A DNA stretch of 64,000 nt from Penaeus vannamei (Eukaryota > Arthropoda > Malacostraca > Decapoda > Penaeidae), in contig NC_091589.1 in the NCBI RefSeq assembly GCF_042767895.1, forward strand, positions 19,104,770 through 19,168,769. Reading direction: 5' to 3'. Below are positions 1-10,971 of the stretch, one piece after another. Both the position numbers and the translations under genes were made by a program. Below the pieces are notes generated by a model, which was not told where the DNA came from, made no database searches, and saw only the letters and a program-made list of their open reading frames with translations. The stretch's first letter is position 1; each line of letters starts with the position of its first letter.

Positions 1-420
1 ACAGGCCAAGCCCCAGGCATGGCGCGAAAGAAGAAAATAGGCAAATGAAGTGCCTGAAGACCAAGCCGATAGTTAGACAATCCAAATAACCGAGACGAGA
101 GAGGGAAGGGTAAAAACAAAAAAGAAGTTCGGCAACGACCATCAGTTTGGAGACGTCGACAAGAGGGACGAACATTAGAAAGAGATAAATAAGGAAAGGA
201 TACGGAGAAAACCCGATGACAAACAGTTGTCTTAAAACTGTGCACTTCGGCCAAAACATATCAACAATAATTAGGTTTAAAAATAAATAAATAGCTATTT
301 TAGCTGGCAACTTCAACGCTATACAAGTAGTGAGTCTTGGTAAATATTACGTTTATGGTTATAAAAATAACCAAGTTCACATTATCACTACAACTAACAT
401 ACATTCAACTCTGTCCTTCT
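1..420. repeat. Right end of an unclassified dispersed element, copy 1
   Basis: This non-satellite segment aligns almost base for base with 11796-12240. Copy 1 lacks about 25 bp present near 11938-11970, and the two differ by scattered substitutions. Both copies share the same right limit, ending in CAACTCTGTCCTTCT. Copy 1 then passes directly into satellite at 421, whereas copy 2 continues into other sequence, so position 420 is probably a true element end. The element runs off the left edge of the window. I see no coding potential in it. A long terminal repeat or a non-autonomous transposon end are both possible, and I cannot assign a class. Confidence 0.75.
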
Positions 421-1264
421 ATAATTGTTATTATAGTGATTATTATTGTCATTAATATTTCTAAAATTATCATTATTGTTATTACCATTATTAAAATAAT
501 TATAATGATTAAAATGGCCGTAATAATTAGTATAATATTCATTATAACTGCAATAATGATAATGATAATAATGATAATCATGACGATAATGATTATAATG
601 ATGATAATCATATGAATAATGACAATGATGTTGATAATGATAATCATAACGTCCATTTATAATGAAATAAAGCCTAAAACTAATACAATTTAAATTATGA
701 TTATGATTTTAACATTAATTCAGGTAATTATGATGATTATCATGATAATTCTTTTATTATTTACAATAATGATGATAATTATGATGATAATGACAATAAT
801 AATTATGATAATAATAAAATGAGAATTATAATAATTTTGATAATTACTACAATAATTACAATAATGAACTCTATTCTAATAATTTTCATACTAATAATGA
901 CAATAGTAATAATAATTATATCATTATTATTGTTATTATAATGAGTATTATTGTAATTATTATTTCTAAAATTATCATTATTGTTATTATCATTATAAAA
1001 AAGTTATAATGATGAAAATGAGAGTAATTATTAGCATAATAATCATTATAACTGCAATAATGATAATGATAATGATAAACATGACGATAATGACTATAAT
1101 GATGATAATCATAGGAATAATGACAATAATGATAATTATGATAATAATGATCATAGAGTCCATTTATAGTGAAATAAATGCTAAAAGCAATACCATCCCA
1201 AAAATCGAAAAAACGGCAAAATCTAGCGTATTACAACCTTCTGAGAGAAAAGTCGAAACTTTTT
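421..1264 (-). repeat. Macrosatellite, minus orientation, about 1.4 monomers
   Basis: This is AT-rich degenerate trinucleotide DNA in the orientation that reads toward the core as CATAGAGTCCATTTATA (about 1151-1166). The core continues through ACGGCAAAATCTAGCGTATT (1214-1233) to a gap. One truncated monomer at 421-660 carries only part of the core and resumes at about 690. There is no gene; the Ile-rich open frames on both strands are products of the period-3 sequence. Confidence 0.85.
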
Positions 1265-1764
1265 NNNNNNNNNNNNNNNNNNNNNNNNNNNNNNNNNNNN
1301 NNNNNNNNNNNNNNNNNNNNNNNNNNNNNNNNNNNNNNNNNNNNNNNNNNNNNNNNNNNNNNNNNNNNNNNNNNNNNNNNNNNNNNNNNNNNNNNNNNNN
1401 NNNNNNNNNNNNNNNNNNNNNNNNNNNNNNNNNNNNNNNNNNNNNNNNNNNNNNNNNNNNNNNNNNNNNNNNNNNNNNNNNNNNNNNNNNNNNNNNNNNN
1501 NNNNNNNNNNNNNNNNNNNNNNNNNNNNNNNNNNNNNNNNNNNNNNNNNNNNNNNNNNNNNNNNNNNNNNNNNNNNNNNNNNNNNNNNNNNNNNNNNNNN
1601 NNNNNNNNNNNNNNNNNNNNNNNNNNNNNNNNNNNNNNNNNNNNNNNNNNNNNNNNNNNNNNNNNNNNNNNNNNNNNNNNNNNNNNNNNNNNNNNNNNNN
1701 NNNNNNNNNNNNNNNNNNNNNNNNNNNNNNNNNNNNNNNNNNNNNNNNNNNNNNNNNNNNNNNN
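1265..1764. other. Assembly gap, 500 N
   Basis: A run of exactly 500 N, so probably a nominal scaffold gap. The satellite is in minus orientation to the left and plus orientation to the right, so this orientation change could be real or a scaffolding error. Confidence 0.99.
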
Positions 1765-2790
1765 ATAATTACCTGAATTAATGTTAAAATCATCATAATT
1801 ATTATTTAAAAACGAAAAAGGTTTTGTTTCGACCTTTCTCTCATTAGGCTGTAATACGCTAGATTTTGTCCTTTTTTCGACTTATGGGATTTTATTAGTT
1901 TTCGCCTTTATTTCATTATAAATCGACTCTATGATTATTGTTATCATCATCATCAATATTGTCATTATTCCTATGATTATCAGCATTATTGTCATTATCG
2001 TCATGATTATCATTATTATCATTATCATTATTATCATTATAATGATTATTATGCTAATTATTACGATCATTTTCATCATTATAACTATTTTTATAATGAT
2101 AATAACAATAGTGATAATGTTAGAAATAATAATGATAATAATACTCATTATAATAACAATAATAATGATATTATTATTATTTCTATTATCATTATTGGTA
2201 TGAAAATTATTAGAATAGAGTTTATTATTACTATTATTGAAATAATTATCAAAATTATCATTATAATTCTCATTTTATTATTATTATCATCATTATTATT
2301 GTCATTATCATCAGAATTATCATCATTATTGTTAATATTCAATGCATTTTCATAATTATCATCATTATTGTTAATATTCAATGCATTTTCATGAAAATCA
2401 TCATAATTACCTGAATTCTTGTTAAAATCATAAATATACTTTAAAAACGAAAAATGTTTTTTTTTGACCTTTCTCTCAAAAGGCTGTAATACGCAAGATT
2501 TTGCCATTTTCGACTTTTGGGATTTAATTAGTTTTAGCCTTTATTTCATTATAAATGGACTCTATGTTTATTATTATTATCATTGTCATTATTATTATGA
2601 TTAACATCATTATATCATGGTTATCATTATCATTATTATCATTTTTTTGCAGTTATAATGATTATTATGCTAATTATTACTCTCATTTTCATCATTATAA
2701 CTATTTTTATAATGATAATAACAATAAAGATGATTTTAGAAATAATAATGACAATAATACTCATTATAATAACAATAATAATGATATAAT
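1765..2790 (+). repeat. Macrosatellite, plus orientation
   Basis: Two cores are visible, at about 1830-1937 and 2466-2568, the second followed by an unusually short ATY domain. The array is interrupted at 2791 by a Penelope-like element. The segment contains a perfect 39-bp tandem duplication at 2315-2392. There is no gene. Confidence 0.85.
2315..2392. repeat. Two-copy 39-bp direct tandem duplication inside a monomer
   Basis: The block containing TTGTTAATATTCAATGCATT occurs twice back to back with a 39-bp period. Other monomers carry this region once, so it is a private and probably recent duplication. Confidence 0.85.
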
Positions 2791-2791
2791 A

Positions 2792-3383
2792 TCTCCAAGG
2801 CGATCAACAAATACTTTGGCAATACTATGAACATCGCCAGCACATCCGGGGAAAAGTACATGACCTAATACGAGAAAAGAAACAACAGAAAAAGCAACAC
2901 CGACAGTGCAGTATACCGCATACCCTGCAGCGGTTGCGATATGGCATACTATGGTGAAACTGGATGTGGCTTCAACACCAGGATCTACGAACATCGCGCC
3001 GACGTCCGTCACCATAGAACTTCCAACGCCATGGTGGTTCATGTAGATGAAGCTGGACATCTACCGAACTGGAAAGAAGCTGAAACAATCCATGAAGGAT
3101 TAAGCAAACACAAAAGGAAGGTCATGGAAGCTGCATACATCGCGACAGAGAAAAACATGAACACCGCTTCGGGTAGATTCAAACTATCCAAGGTCGTGGC
3201 AGCAATTATGCGCACAACGAGCGCGAGGTCACGGTCATCAGGTGATTCATCAGCTCCGATGTAATATAAATATGCTGTGTATTCTCAAGAATGTATGTAT
3301 TTCTGACGAAGATATAATCGAAACCGGTCAAATACATCTCTTGTATTGTGAAGATATTCGTTCTCATTCATACCTTTCCACAT
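2792..3383 (+). repeat. PLE left terminal direct repeat (pseudo-LTR)
   Basis: This is nearly identical to 5095-5687. Differences include one base missing after GGGGAAAAG near 2855 and a handful of substitutions, for example in the YIG region. The repeat carries the PLE endonuclease domain and 3' UTR, and its last part contributes the upstream sequence of the RT frame. It ends at TTTCCACAT (3375-3383), where the two copies diverge: this one continues into the RT region. Confidence 0.95.
2941..3264 (+). pseudogene. GIY-YIG endonuclease domain of the PLE, upstream copy (fragment)
   Basis: The 107-residue open frame encodes the C-terminal endonuclease of Penelope-like elements, which nicks target DNA to prime reverse transcription. 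The frame is open further upstream, so translated context just before the Met gives the Cys-containing IPCSGCD stretch typical of PLE endonucleases. Residues 3-8 are YYGETG (the YIG box), followed by an R..EH segment (R14, E17, H18) and RKVMEAAYI with a candidate catalytic Glu at residue 63. The residue after GETG is Cys instead of the usual Arg (residue 9), which probably impairs activity. It is separated from any RT in frame and stands upstream of the RT, so it is a duplicated 3' remnant and not a standalone gene. Confidence 0.85.
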
Positions 3384-4945
3384 TTGTCAACATGAATACG
3401 GTTCATCCTTCTTACGGTATGAGTGGCGAGCGGTCTGCCCCTCCCCGGGATTTCTTCACAAGACGCAAGATACGGAGTGTCAAGAATCGACGTTGTTTCC
3501 TGATGGACTGCTTGGCTGAGCAAGTGTTGCCACCTTCAGCTCCGAGCCAGTTTAAATCCGGCGAGCATCCGTTCCCTGATAGCGCTCGGGCCTTCCTTGT
3601 GGAGGCCATTAGGACCCTTCAACATCGACTCTATGAACTCCGGAACGAACTCGAGGGCGAACACCTTCTCCATGGGCTGGTCCTCCAACTCCAACAGGAA
3701 GATCATGCTCAACGAGTCAAACATCAGGAGAAATTACACCGCATATGCAGCAAGAGCAGATGGTCAAAAGCTGGACGTAGTGATCTTCTTAGAATCATGT
3801 CCTCCAAACGTCTTACCCACACGGAACTAGAAGCCCTCTCCCTTGGACTCAAATTCAGCACCGGGCTGGACAACAAGGACCTCATCGACTACGTTGTCTC
3901 GAACCACCGCTGGACCGACAGTGATGTCGACAAAGGGTTCATCCAAGGGATCACCGCCTGCTGTGTTGCCGATGCGTCGTCATGCCCCCCGGCGATCCCT
4001 CGCAGACACGTCACTGCGTTGAAGAGCCTACGCGACGACGAGACCATCGTCATCACCCAGGCTGACAAAGGTGGGGGTATTGTTGTAATGGATAAGACTG
4101 ACTATATATGTAAAATGAACGATTTACTTTCCGATGCTTCTGTTTACAGGAAAGTGACGAAAGGCGAGGGGAAGATGGAAGCTGCCAGGTTTAAGAAGAA
4201 GGCGAGGGACGTACTCCTGCGGTCGGCTAAGGGGAAAGACTTGCTTCACCTGCTGGAGGAGGCCCCCCGCAATCCGTCCATGAGAGGTCTCCCAAAGGTA
4301 CACAAGCCAGGTGTGCCGATGAGACCGATCACGTCTGGCATTGGCAGCGCTCCCCATCGTTTGGCGAAACCCCTCTCCGCCGCCATGGGAGTCATCAGTG
4401 ATTCTCACCTGAAGAACTCTGCGGACCTCATCAGACGTCTGCAGGGTTCTGTATATAAAAATAAAGAACTGGCTAGTTTTGACGTTAAATCCCTTTTTAC
4501 AAATGTACCCACAGATGGAGCTATCCGGGCAGTCGAGAGGGTCACCGGATCCATGGTAGATGACGAACTTCCACTGCCAAAGCACCACTTCATAAGCCTC
4601 GTGAAGTTGTGTGTGGACTTCGGCTTCTTCGAGTTCGCTGGGGATGAGTACCAGCAAATCAGCGGCCTCGCCATGGGGTCCCCTCTGAGTGCTGTCCTAG
4701 CCTGCCTCTTCATGGAGAAGCTGGAAAGGGACCACTACAGGGATATAATCGGAAGGCACTCAGCTTGGCTTCGTTACGTAGATGATGTCCTCGTCATTGT
4801 CCGCAGAAGGTCGTGTCTGCACCATACACTGACGCGGCTGAACTCCGTCCACGAGAAAATCCAGTTCACCGTGGAGGAAGAAGAGGATCAGAAGTTACCT
4901 TTCCTGGACACTCTGATCCATCGGGGTGATGAAGACCTTCCTTGA
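3242..4945 (+). pseudogene. Penelope-like reverse transcriptase, truncated at C terminus
   Basis: This 567-residue open frame encodes the PLE reverse transcriptase, which copies element RNA into DNA at a nicked target. Motifs in order are: ADKGGG in the PLE N-terminal region (residues 274-279), GLPKVHKPG then MRPITSG (349-366), the palm Asp in ASFDVKSLFTNVP (Asp414), GLAMGSPLS (475-483), the catalytic YVDD with Asp514 and Asp515, and LPFLD (552-556). All three palm aspartates are present. The frame could begin at 3242 inside the left repeat, but the Met at residue 51 (3392), just past the repeat boundary, is an equally good start. The frame stops at 4945, shortly after LPFLDTLIHRG. The RKPT-type segment expected next in PLEs is missing, and the linker and endonuclease follow in two other frames. 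The RT palm looks intact, but no complete RT-EN protein can be read. Confidence 0.9.
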
Positions 4946-5258
4946 AAGTGAAGTTACATATGTAATTGATTCTTTCATGAAACACAAATACCCCAAAGGT
5001 CTCCTGCTGAACCTCAGAAAGAAGGCGGAGAACATACTTTCAAGATCTAACCCCGTGATATCCTCCAATTTTCTCGTATTACCTCCATGTAATCTCTCCC
5101 AGGCGATCAACAAATACTTTGGCAATACTATGAACATCGCCAGCACATCCGGGGAAAAGATACATGACCTAATACGAGAAAAGAAACAACAGAAAAAGCA
5201 ACACCGACAGTGCAGTATACCGCATACCCTGCAGCGGTTGCGATATGGCATACTGTGA
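4926..5258 (+). pseudogene. PLE RT-to-endonuclease linker, frameshifted fragment
   Basis: A 110-residue frame overlaps the end of the RT frame by 20 bp but lies in a different phase. It reads a basic segment with YVIDSFMKHKYPKG followed by a Lys/Gln-rich stretch, which matches the linker position between RT and GIY-YIG domains in PLEs. It runs up to the endonuclease, which is in the third frame. The abrupt passage from the post-LPFLD segment to this one implies that roughly 70-100 codons were lost near 4925; that figure is inferred from family organisation. Confidence 0.7.
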
Positions 5259-5687
5259 TGAAACTGGACGTGGCTTCAACACCAGGATCTACGAACATCG
5301 CGCCGACGTCCGTCACCATAGAACTTCCAACGCCATGGTGGTTCATGTAGATGAAGCTGGACATCTACCGAACTGGAAAGAAGCTGAAACAATCCATGAA
5401 GGATTAAGCAAACACAAAAGGAAAGTCATGGAAGCTGCATACATCGCGACAGAGAAAAACATGAACACCGCTTCGGGTAGATTCAAACTATCCAAGGTCG
5501 CGGCAGCAATTATGCGCACAACGAGCGCGAGGTCACGGTCATCAGGTGATTCATCAGCTCCGATGTAATATAAATATGCTGTGTATTCTCCAGAATGTAT
5601 GTATTTCTGACGAAGATATAATCGAAACCGGTCAAATACATCTCTTGTATTGTGAAGATATTCGTTCTCATTCATACCTTTCCACAT
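5095..5687 (+). repeat. PLE right terminal direct repeat (3' end)
   Basis: This is the second copy of 2792-3383 and contains the end of the linker, the endonuclease and the 3' UTR. It ends at TTTCCACAT (5679-5687) and meets satellite DNA immediately. There is no poly(A) tail, which is usual for PLEs. Confidence 0.95.
5245..5568 (+). pseudogene. GIY-YIG endonuclease domain of the PLE, downstream copy (fragment)
   Basis: The 107 residues are nearly the same as the upstream copy at 2941-3264. Here the YIG box reads YCDETGR: the Arg after GETG is retained, but the Gly of YIG is replaced by Asp and the adjacent aromatic residue by Cys. Glu63 in the RKVMEAAYI segment is retained. It lies in a different frame from both the RT and the linker, so it could only be translated with the RT through frameshifting. 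It is most likely inactive. Confidence 0.85.
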
Positions 5688-8600
5688 ATAATTATTATTT
5701 CTATTGTCATTATTAGTATGAAAATTATTATAATAGAGTTCATTATTGCTATTATTGCAGTAATTATCAAAATTATCATTATAATTCTCATTTTATTATC
5801 ATTATCATCATTATTATTGTCATTATCATCATAATCATCATTATTGTTAATAATAAAGGCATTATCATGAAAATCATCATAATTACCTAAATTAATGTTA
5901 AAATCATCATTATTGTCATTTAAAAGTGAGAAAGGGGTTTTTCGATCTTTCTCTCAAAAGGCTGTAATGCGATAGATTTTTCGGCTTTTCGACTTAGGGG
6001 ATTTTATTAGTTTTAGCCTTTATTTCATTATAAATGGACTGAATGATTATTATTATCATCATTATCATCATTACTGCCATTATTCTTATGATTATCATCA
6101 TTATTGTCATTATCGTTATGATTATCATTATTATCATTATTATTATTGCCGTTATAATGATTATTATGCTAATTATTACGGTCATTTTTATCATTATAAC
6201 TATTTTTATAATAATAATAATAATGATAATTTTAGAAATAATAATGACAACAATAATCATTATAATAACAATAAGAATTATTTTATTTTTATTTCTTTTG
6301 TCATTATTGGTATGAAAATTATTAGAATAGAGTTCATTAATGCTATTATTGCGGTAATTATCAAAATTATCATTATAATTCTAATTTTATTATTATTATC
6401 ATCATTATTATTATCATTATCATAATGATTATCATCAATATTGTTAATAATTAAGGAATTATAATGAAAATCATCATAATTACCTCAATTGATTTTATTA
6501 GTTTTCGCCTTTATTTCATTATAAATGGACTCTATGAATATTATTATCACCATTATCATCCTTTTTGTCATTATTCTTATGATTATCATCCTTATAGTCA
6601 TTATCGTCATGATTATCATTATTATCATTATTATTATTGCAGTTATAATGATTTTTAAGCTAATTATTACTCACATTTTCATCATTATAACTATTTTTAT
6701 AATGATAATAACAATAATGATAATTTTAGAAATAATAATGACAATAATAATCATTGTAATAACAATAATAATGATATTATTATTATTTCTATTGTCATTA
6801 TTAGTATGAAAATTGTTAGAATAGAGTTCATTATTGCTATCATATCCGTAATTATCAAAATTTTCATTATAAGTATCATTTTATTATAATTATTATTATT
6901 ATTGTTATTATCTTCATAATTATCATTATTATTAATAATAAAGGCATTATCATGAAAATCATCATAATTACCTGAATTAATGTTAAAATCCTCATAATTC
7001 TCATTTAAAAAAGAAAAAGCTTTTTTTTCGACTTTTCTATCAAAAGGCTGTAATACTCTTGATTTTGCCGTTTTTTCGACTTTTGGGTTTTTATTAGTTT
7101 TAGCCTTTATTTCATTATAAATGGACTCTATGATTATTATTATCATTATTGTCACTATTCTTATAATTATCATCATTATAGTCATTATCGTCATGATTGT
7201 CATTATTATCATTATCATTATTGCAGTTATAATGATTATTATGCTAATCATTACTGTCATTTTCATCATTATAACTATTTTTATAATGATGATAACAACG
7301 ATAATTTTAGAAATAATAATGACAATAATACACATTATAATAACAATAATAATGATATTATTTTTATTTCTATTCTCATTATTAGTATGAAAATTATTAG
7401 AATAGAGTTCATTATTGCTATTATTGCAGTAATTATCAAAATTATTGTTATAATTATCATTTTTTTATTATCATTATTATTTTCATTATCATCGTAATTA
7501 TCATTATTGTTAATAATAAAGGAATTATCATTAAAATAATCATAATTACCTGAATTAATGTTAAAATCATCGTAATCATCATTTGAAATCGAAAAAGGTT
7601 TCTCTCAAAAGGCGGTAATGCGCAAGATTTTGCCGTTTTTTCGACTTAAGGGATTGTATTAGCTTTCGCCTTTATTTAATTATAAATGGACTCTATGATT
7701 ATTATTATCATAATTATCATCATTATTGCCCTTATTCTTATGATTATCATCATTATAGTCATTATCGTCATGATTATCTTTATTATCATTAGCATTATTG
7801 CAGTTATAATGATTATTATTATAACTACTACTCTCATTTTCATCATTATAACTATATTTATAATGATAATAATAATAATGATAATTTTAGAAATATTGAC
7901 AATAATAATCATTATAATAACAATAATAATGATACTATTAATTATATTGTCATTATTAGAATGAAAATTATTAGAATAGAGTTCATTATTGCTATTATTG
8001 CAGTAATTATCAAAATTATCATTAAAATTATCATTTTATTTTCATTATCATTATTGTCATTATCATCATAATTATCATCATTATTGTTTATAATAAAGAC
8101 ATTATCATGAAAATCATCATAATTACCCGAATTAATGTTAAAATCATCATAATTATCATTTAAAAGTCTCTCAAAAGACGCTAGATTTTGCCGGTTTTCC
8201 GACATATGGGATTTTATTAGTTTTAGCCTTTATTTCATTATAAATGGACTCTATGACTATTATTATCATTATCATCATTATTGTCATTATTCTTATGATT
8301 ATCATCCTTATAGTCATTATCGTCATGATTATCATTATTATCATTATCATTATTGCAGTTATAATGATTATTATGCTAATTATTACTCTCATTTTCATCA
8401 TTATAATTATTTTTATAATGATAATAACAATAATGATAATTTTAGAAATAATAATGACTTATACTCATTATCATATCAATAATAATGATAATATGATTAT
8501 TTCTATTGTCATTATTGGTATGAAAATTATTAGAATAGAGTTCATTATTGGTATTATTGCAGTAATTATTAAAATTATTATAATTCTCTTTTTATTATTA

Positions 8601-8786
8601 TTATCATCATTATCATTGTCATTATCATCGTAATTATTAACTTTATATTTAATAATAAAGGCATTATCATGAAAATCATCATAATTACCTAAATTCATGT
8701 TAAAATCATAATTATCATTTAAAAGTGAAAAGTTTTTTTTCGACCTTTCTCTCGAAAGGCTGTAATACGCTAGATTTTGCCGTTAT
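5688..8786 (+). repeat. Macrosatellite, plus orientation, about five monomers
   Basis: Cores lie near 5945-6045, 7027-7133, 7600-7700 and 8165-8255, and 8740-8786 is cut by the next insertion. The core near 6487-6534 is reduced to its last part and lacks the poly-T and GGCTGTAAT boxes, giving a short monomer. Open frames here are Ile-rich by composition and are not called as genes. Confidence 0.85.
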
Positions 8787-10322
8787 TTCGTCTGCAGTGA
8801 ACAGATGTAAGGTTCCAGGCCTACGGCACGCTGCCACCACCCGATTAGTAGGTTCGGGAACCTTGTATGTCGTGTAAGTGGGTGTGGGTGTTGTATCAGA
8901 GAAGGGTGGAAAGAAAGTACAGAATTTGTGTGTTGAATAATGGATGTGTAGTGTGATCCGTCTAACCCAGGGGTCCCGTCCCACTTCTTCAAGGCACTCT
9001 TAGAATTCTGCCCTCCCTTGATGCTGGCGGGGGATACAGGCGCAAATAGACCTGGTTAACCCCTGTCAATTCAATCCCCTTAAGTGGTAGCGTGGGGGGA
9101 GACTGAATCATGAATAGGGGTGTTCCAGTGTGAATACCACTTTCTGACGTTCAGCCTAACCATATGGTAAAATACATACTAAAAAGTAATCTAAGAAAAA
9201 TACAAAAGTAAAAGAATGTGCTAAAGGTATGCAAAAACTAAAAGAAAAGACTTCCAGAGTGGAGAGCCTGGCTGAAGGCCTTACCATAAAACAAAGACAA
9301 AACCAGCAAGTCTGGCGTCAGAGCTGAAGGCTTAAAACCCCTTAAACCTAAAAGAAAAAAATACGACAGTATAAAACCCGAGTCTGGTGACACCGAAACA
9401 GGAAAACTAAAACTTAAAGATCACTCAGACTTCCTACTTTGAAAAGTTAGAAGTTACGAATAAAACAAAGAGAAACAGACCAGCCAAAGTCATTTAAAAG
9501 TTAATAAATAAATAAAAGGATGCTCTAATTATTCAATAAAAATGTTCTTGAGATCACATCCAGCTCCTATGTAAAGAATATCATGATCTCAGTACTTAAC
9601 TTATTATCTTCCGTGATCGTCTCTGTGTTCGGTTGAACAAATATGGCGACACTGCCGGTGGTTCAAAGCTTCGGAGGATAGTCAAACACACTCGTTGACG
9701 TCTCGACTCGTACTGTTTCTTATTTCTTTTTGCAATGCCCCGGTGACGTCAGAGGCCAAACATTTATACAAAATATATTCTCGTAATAAATAAGCTAAAA
9801 CTGTATAAAAAACGAACAAAAATAAAACTAAATGTATAAAATTGAAATCATAAGAAAAAGAAAAGCGATAACTAAAAAGAAATAAACACTGTACGTAAAA
9901 AATGCTCCCCTTACAACTTAAAATGAAAACTAAGTAAAAACAAGACCTTAAAACTTTATTGAATGTTAAAAAACTAAAATGAATAAAAGCTAAACGATGA
10001 AAGGGTCATAAAATGGTCATAAAAATGTCTCGTTGTTAAATCATGAATAAAAATGTTAAGAGAAAACACAGAATAAAAAGGGGAAACTAAAATAAAACAA
10101 TAAAAGTCAATAAAAACGAGAAATAACGGCCCAAAACCGAGGTGAGACACAAACAATCCTCCAACACGGCAGTCAGAGCGGGAGAGCAGAGAGGATGAGA
10201 TGCAGCATCCAAGACCACCTTACAGATGTGTAAGTGTGTAGACGTGAAAAGGGAGATAGCGTAGGCTGAGCGTCTGCGTGGACGTGTTTGGAAGAAAAAA
10301 GCAAGATCATAGAATTCTTCTT
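8787..10322 (+). repeat. Short dispersed repeat, copy A, split by an insertion
   Basis: The left half (8787-8950) and right half (10225-10322) together reconstruct a unit that is intact at 40135-40456. The unit includes GTCTGCAGTGAACAG, a GGTTCGGGAACC box, and AGGGAGATAGCGTAGGCTGA near the right end, and it finishes at AGAATTCTTCTT. This copy keeps a 30-bp internal segment (GCCTACGGCACGCTGCC...) that copies B, C and D lack. The left junction with the satellite core shares TTCG. The first part of the unit, seen at 40135-40210, is absent. I cannot assign the repeat to a class. Confidence 0.8.
8951..10224. mobile_element. Unclassified 1.27-kb insertion inside the short dispersed repeat, 8-bp flanking duplication
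   Basis: The 8-mer GATGTGTA occurs at 8943-8950 and 10225-10232, once on each side of DNA absent from the other copies of the host repeat (compare 43065-43100). This is the signature expected of a target-site duplication. An 8-bp duplication is usual for hAT-type transposons, but I see no convincing terminal inverted repeats. The ends, read from the right, start TGTAAGGTGG and finish near GGATCACAC, which also weakly resembles a solo LTR. The sequence is A-rich in the middle and has no credible open frame. A CRE-like TGACGTCA at about 9743-9750 precedes a TATA-like stretch near 9771. Confidence 0.65.
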
Positions 10323-10971
10323 CCCTTCTGTTTGAGCATCCGCCTGCTGGGAGCGGGAACCCAGGTATAGCAAAATTAATCTGCTCTTAATATTCTCTGA
10401 TTTGACTAGCCTTTTTACAGCCTTTCAAGGGTTGCGAGATATCAGAGCAACCAACAATGTGCTGTTTAGGAGACCCGAGTCCGAGAAAGATTTAGGCATC
10501 TAACCTTGGTCAGAACCAGAACTTTAGTGGTTGTATAAATTATTCTGACTGGAGTTGAGTAAAAGCTCTAAGATGGTACGATGTTTATTTAGAGAGCAAG
10601 TTACACTCACTAGGGAATTGCAGGCATTTTTCAGTCACGAAAAGTAAAAGCAAGGTGTGTGCATCACCAATTTATCACAGCGGCGGTGATGCACGAGAAA
10701 TCAACACCAGATAAACTTACCACAATATAAAAAATGTCTTCCCTAAGTTGGCGTCCCAACTCCAGAAGTACTGTTACTAGGGGGTCAGCATAAAAACATC
10801 CAAGTCCCTAAATTACGTTAAATTGTTAACATCCAACCCAAATGGACGTTAACTGTTAAACTCCAAAGCTAATGCTGACGGATACCTAGTAAGAGTACTT
10901 GTGTAAACAGTGAACAAAAGAATTAAGCAATAACTCAATAAGAAGGCTGAACTGTCAAAGTCAATGAAGGG

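Larger units (their letters stand above)
2791..5685 (+). mobile_element. Penelope-like retroelement (PLE), GIY-YIG class, degenerate, with terminal direct repeats
   Basis: The element consists of a 592-bp left repeat (2792-3383), a central part encoding a Penelope-type reverse transcriptase, and a 593-bp right repeat (5095-5687). The 3' portion encodes a GIY-YIG endonuclease and occurs both upstream and downstream of the RT, which is the known 'pseudo-LTR' arrangement of PLEs arising from partial tandem copies. The 7-mer ATATAAT lies at 2784-2790 and again at 5686-5692, in a place where uninterrupted monomers (for example near 29966) have it once, so it is a candidate target-site duplication. 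Base composition is far more GC-rich than the surrounding satellite. Frame breaks and an internal deletion make it non-autonomous. Similarity searches would refine the clade; PLE membership itself is clear from the motifs. Confidence 0.93.

Noticed and set aside
1009..1796. Long open frames that include the N run
   Set aside because: Most of their length is unknown bases, and the real ends are ordinary satellite.
4124..4713. Minus-strand frames of 177 and 102 codons opposite the PLE RT
   Set aside because: They are antisense shadows of a well-motifed RT on the plus strand.
8715..8992. Minus-strand frames of 69 and 89 codons over the left part of dispersed repeat copy A
   Set aside because: They cross from satellite into the repeat, are not kept in the other copies and resemble no protein I know.
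9974..10373. Minus-strand frames of 60 and 66 codons in the 1.27-kb insert and dispersed repeat copy A
   Set aside because: They are short, low in complexity and without recognisable features.
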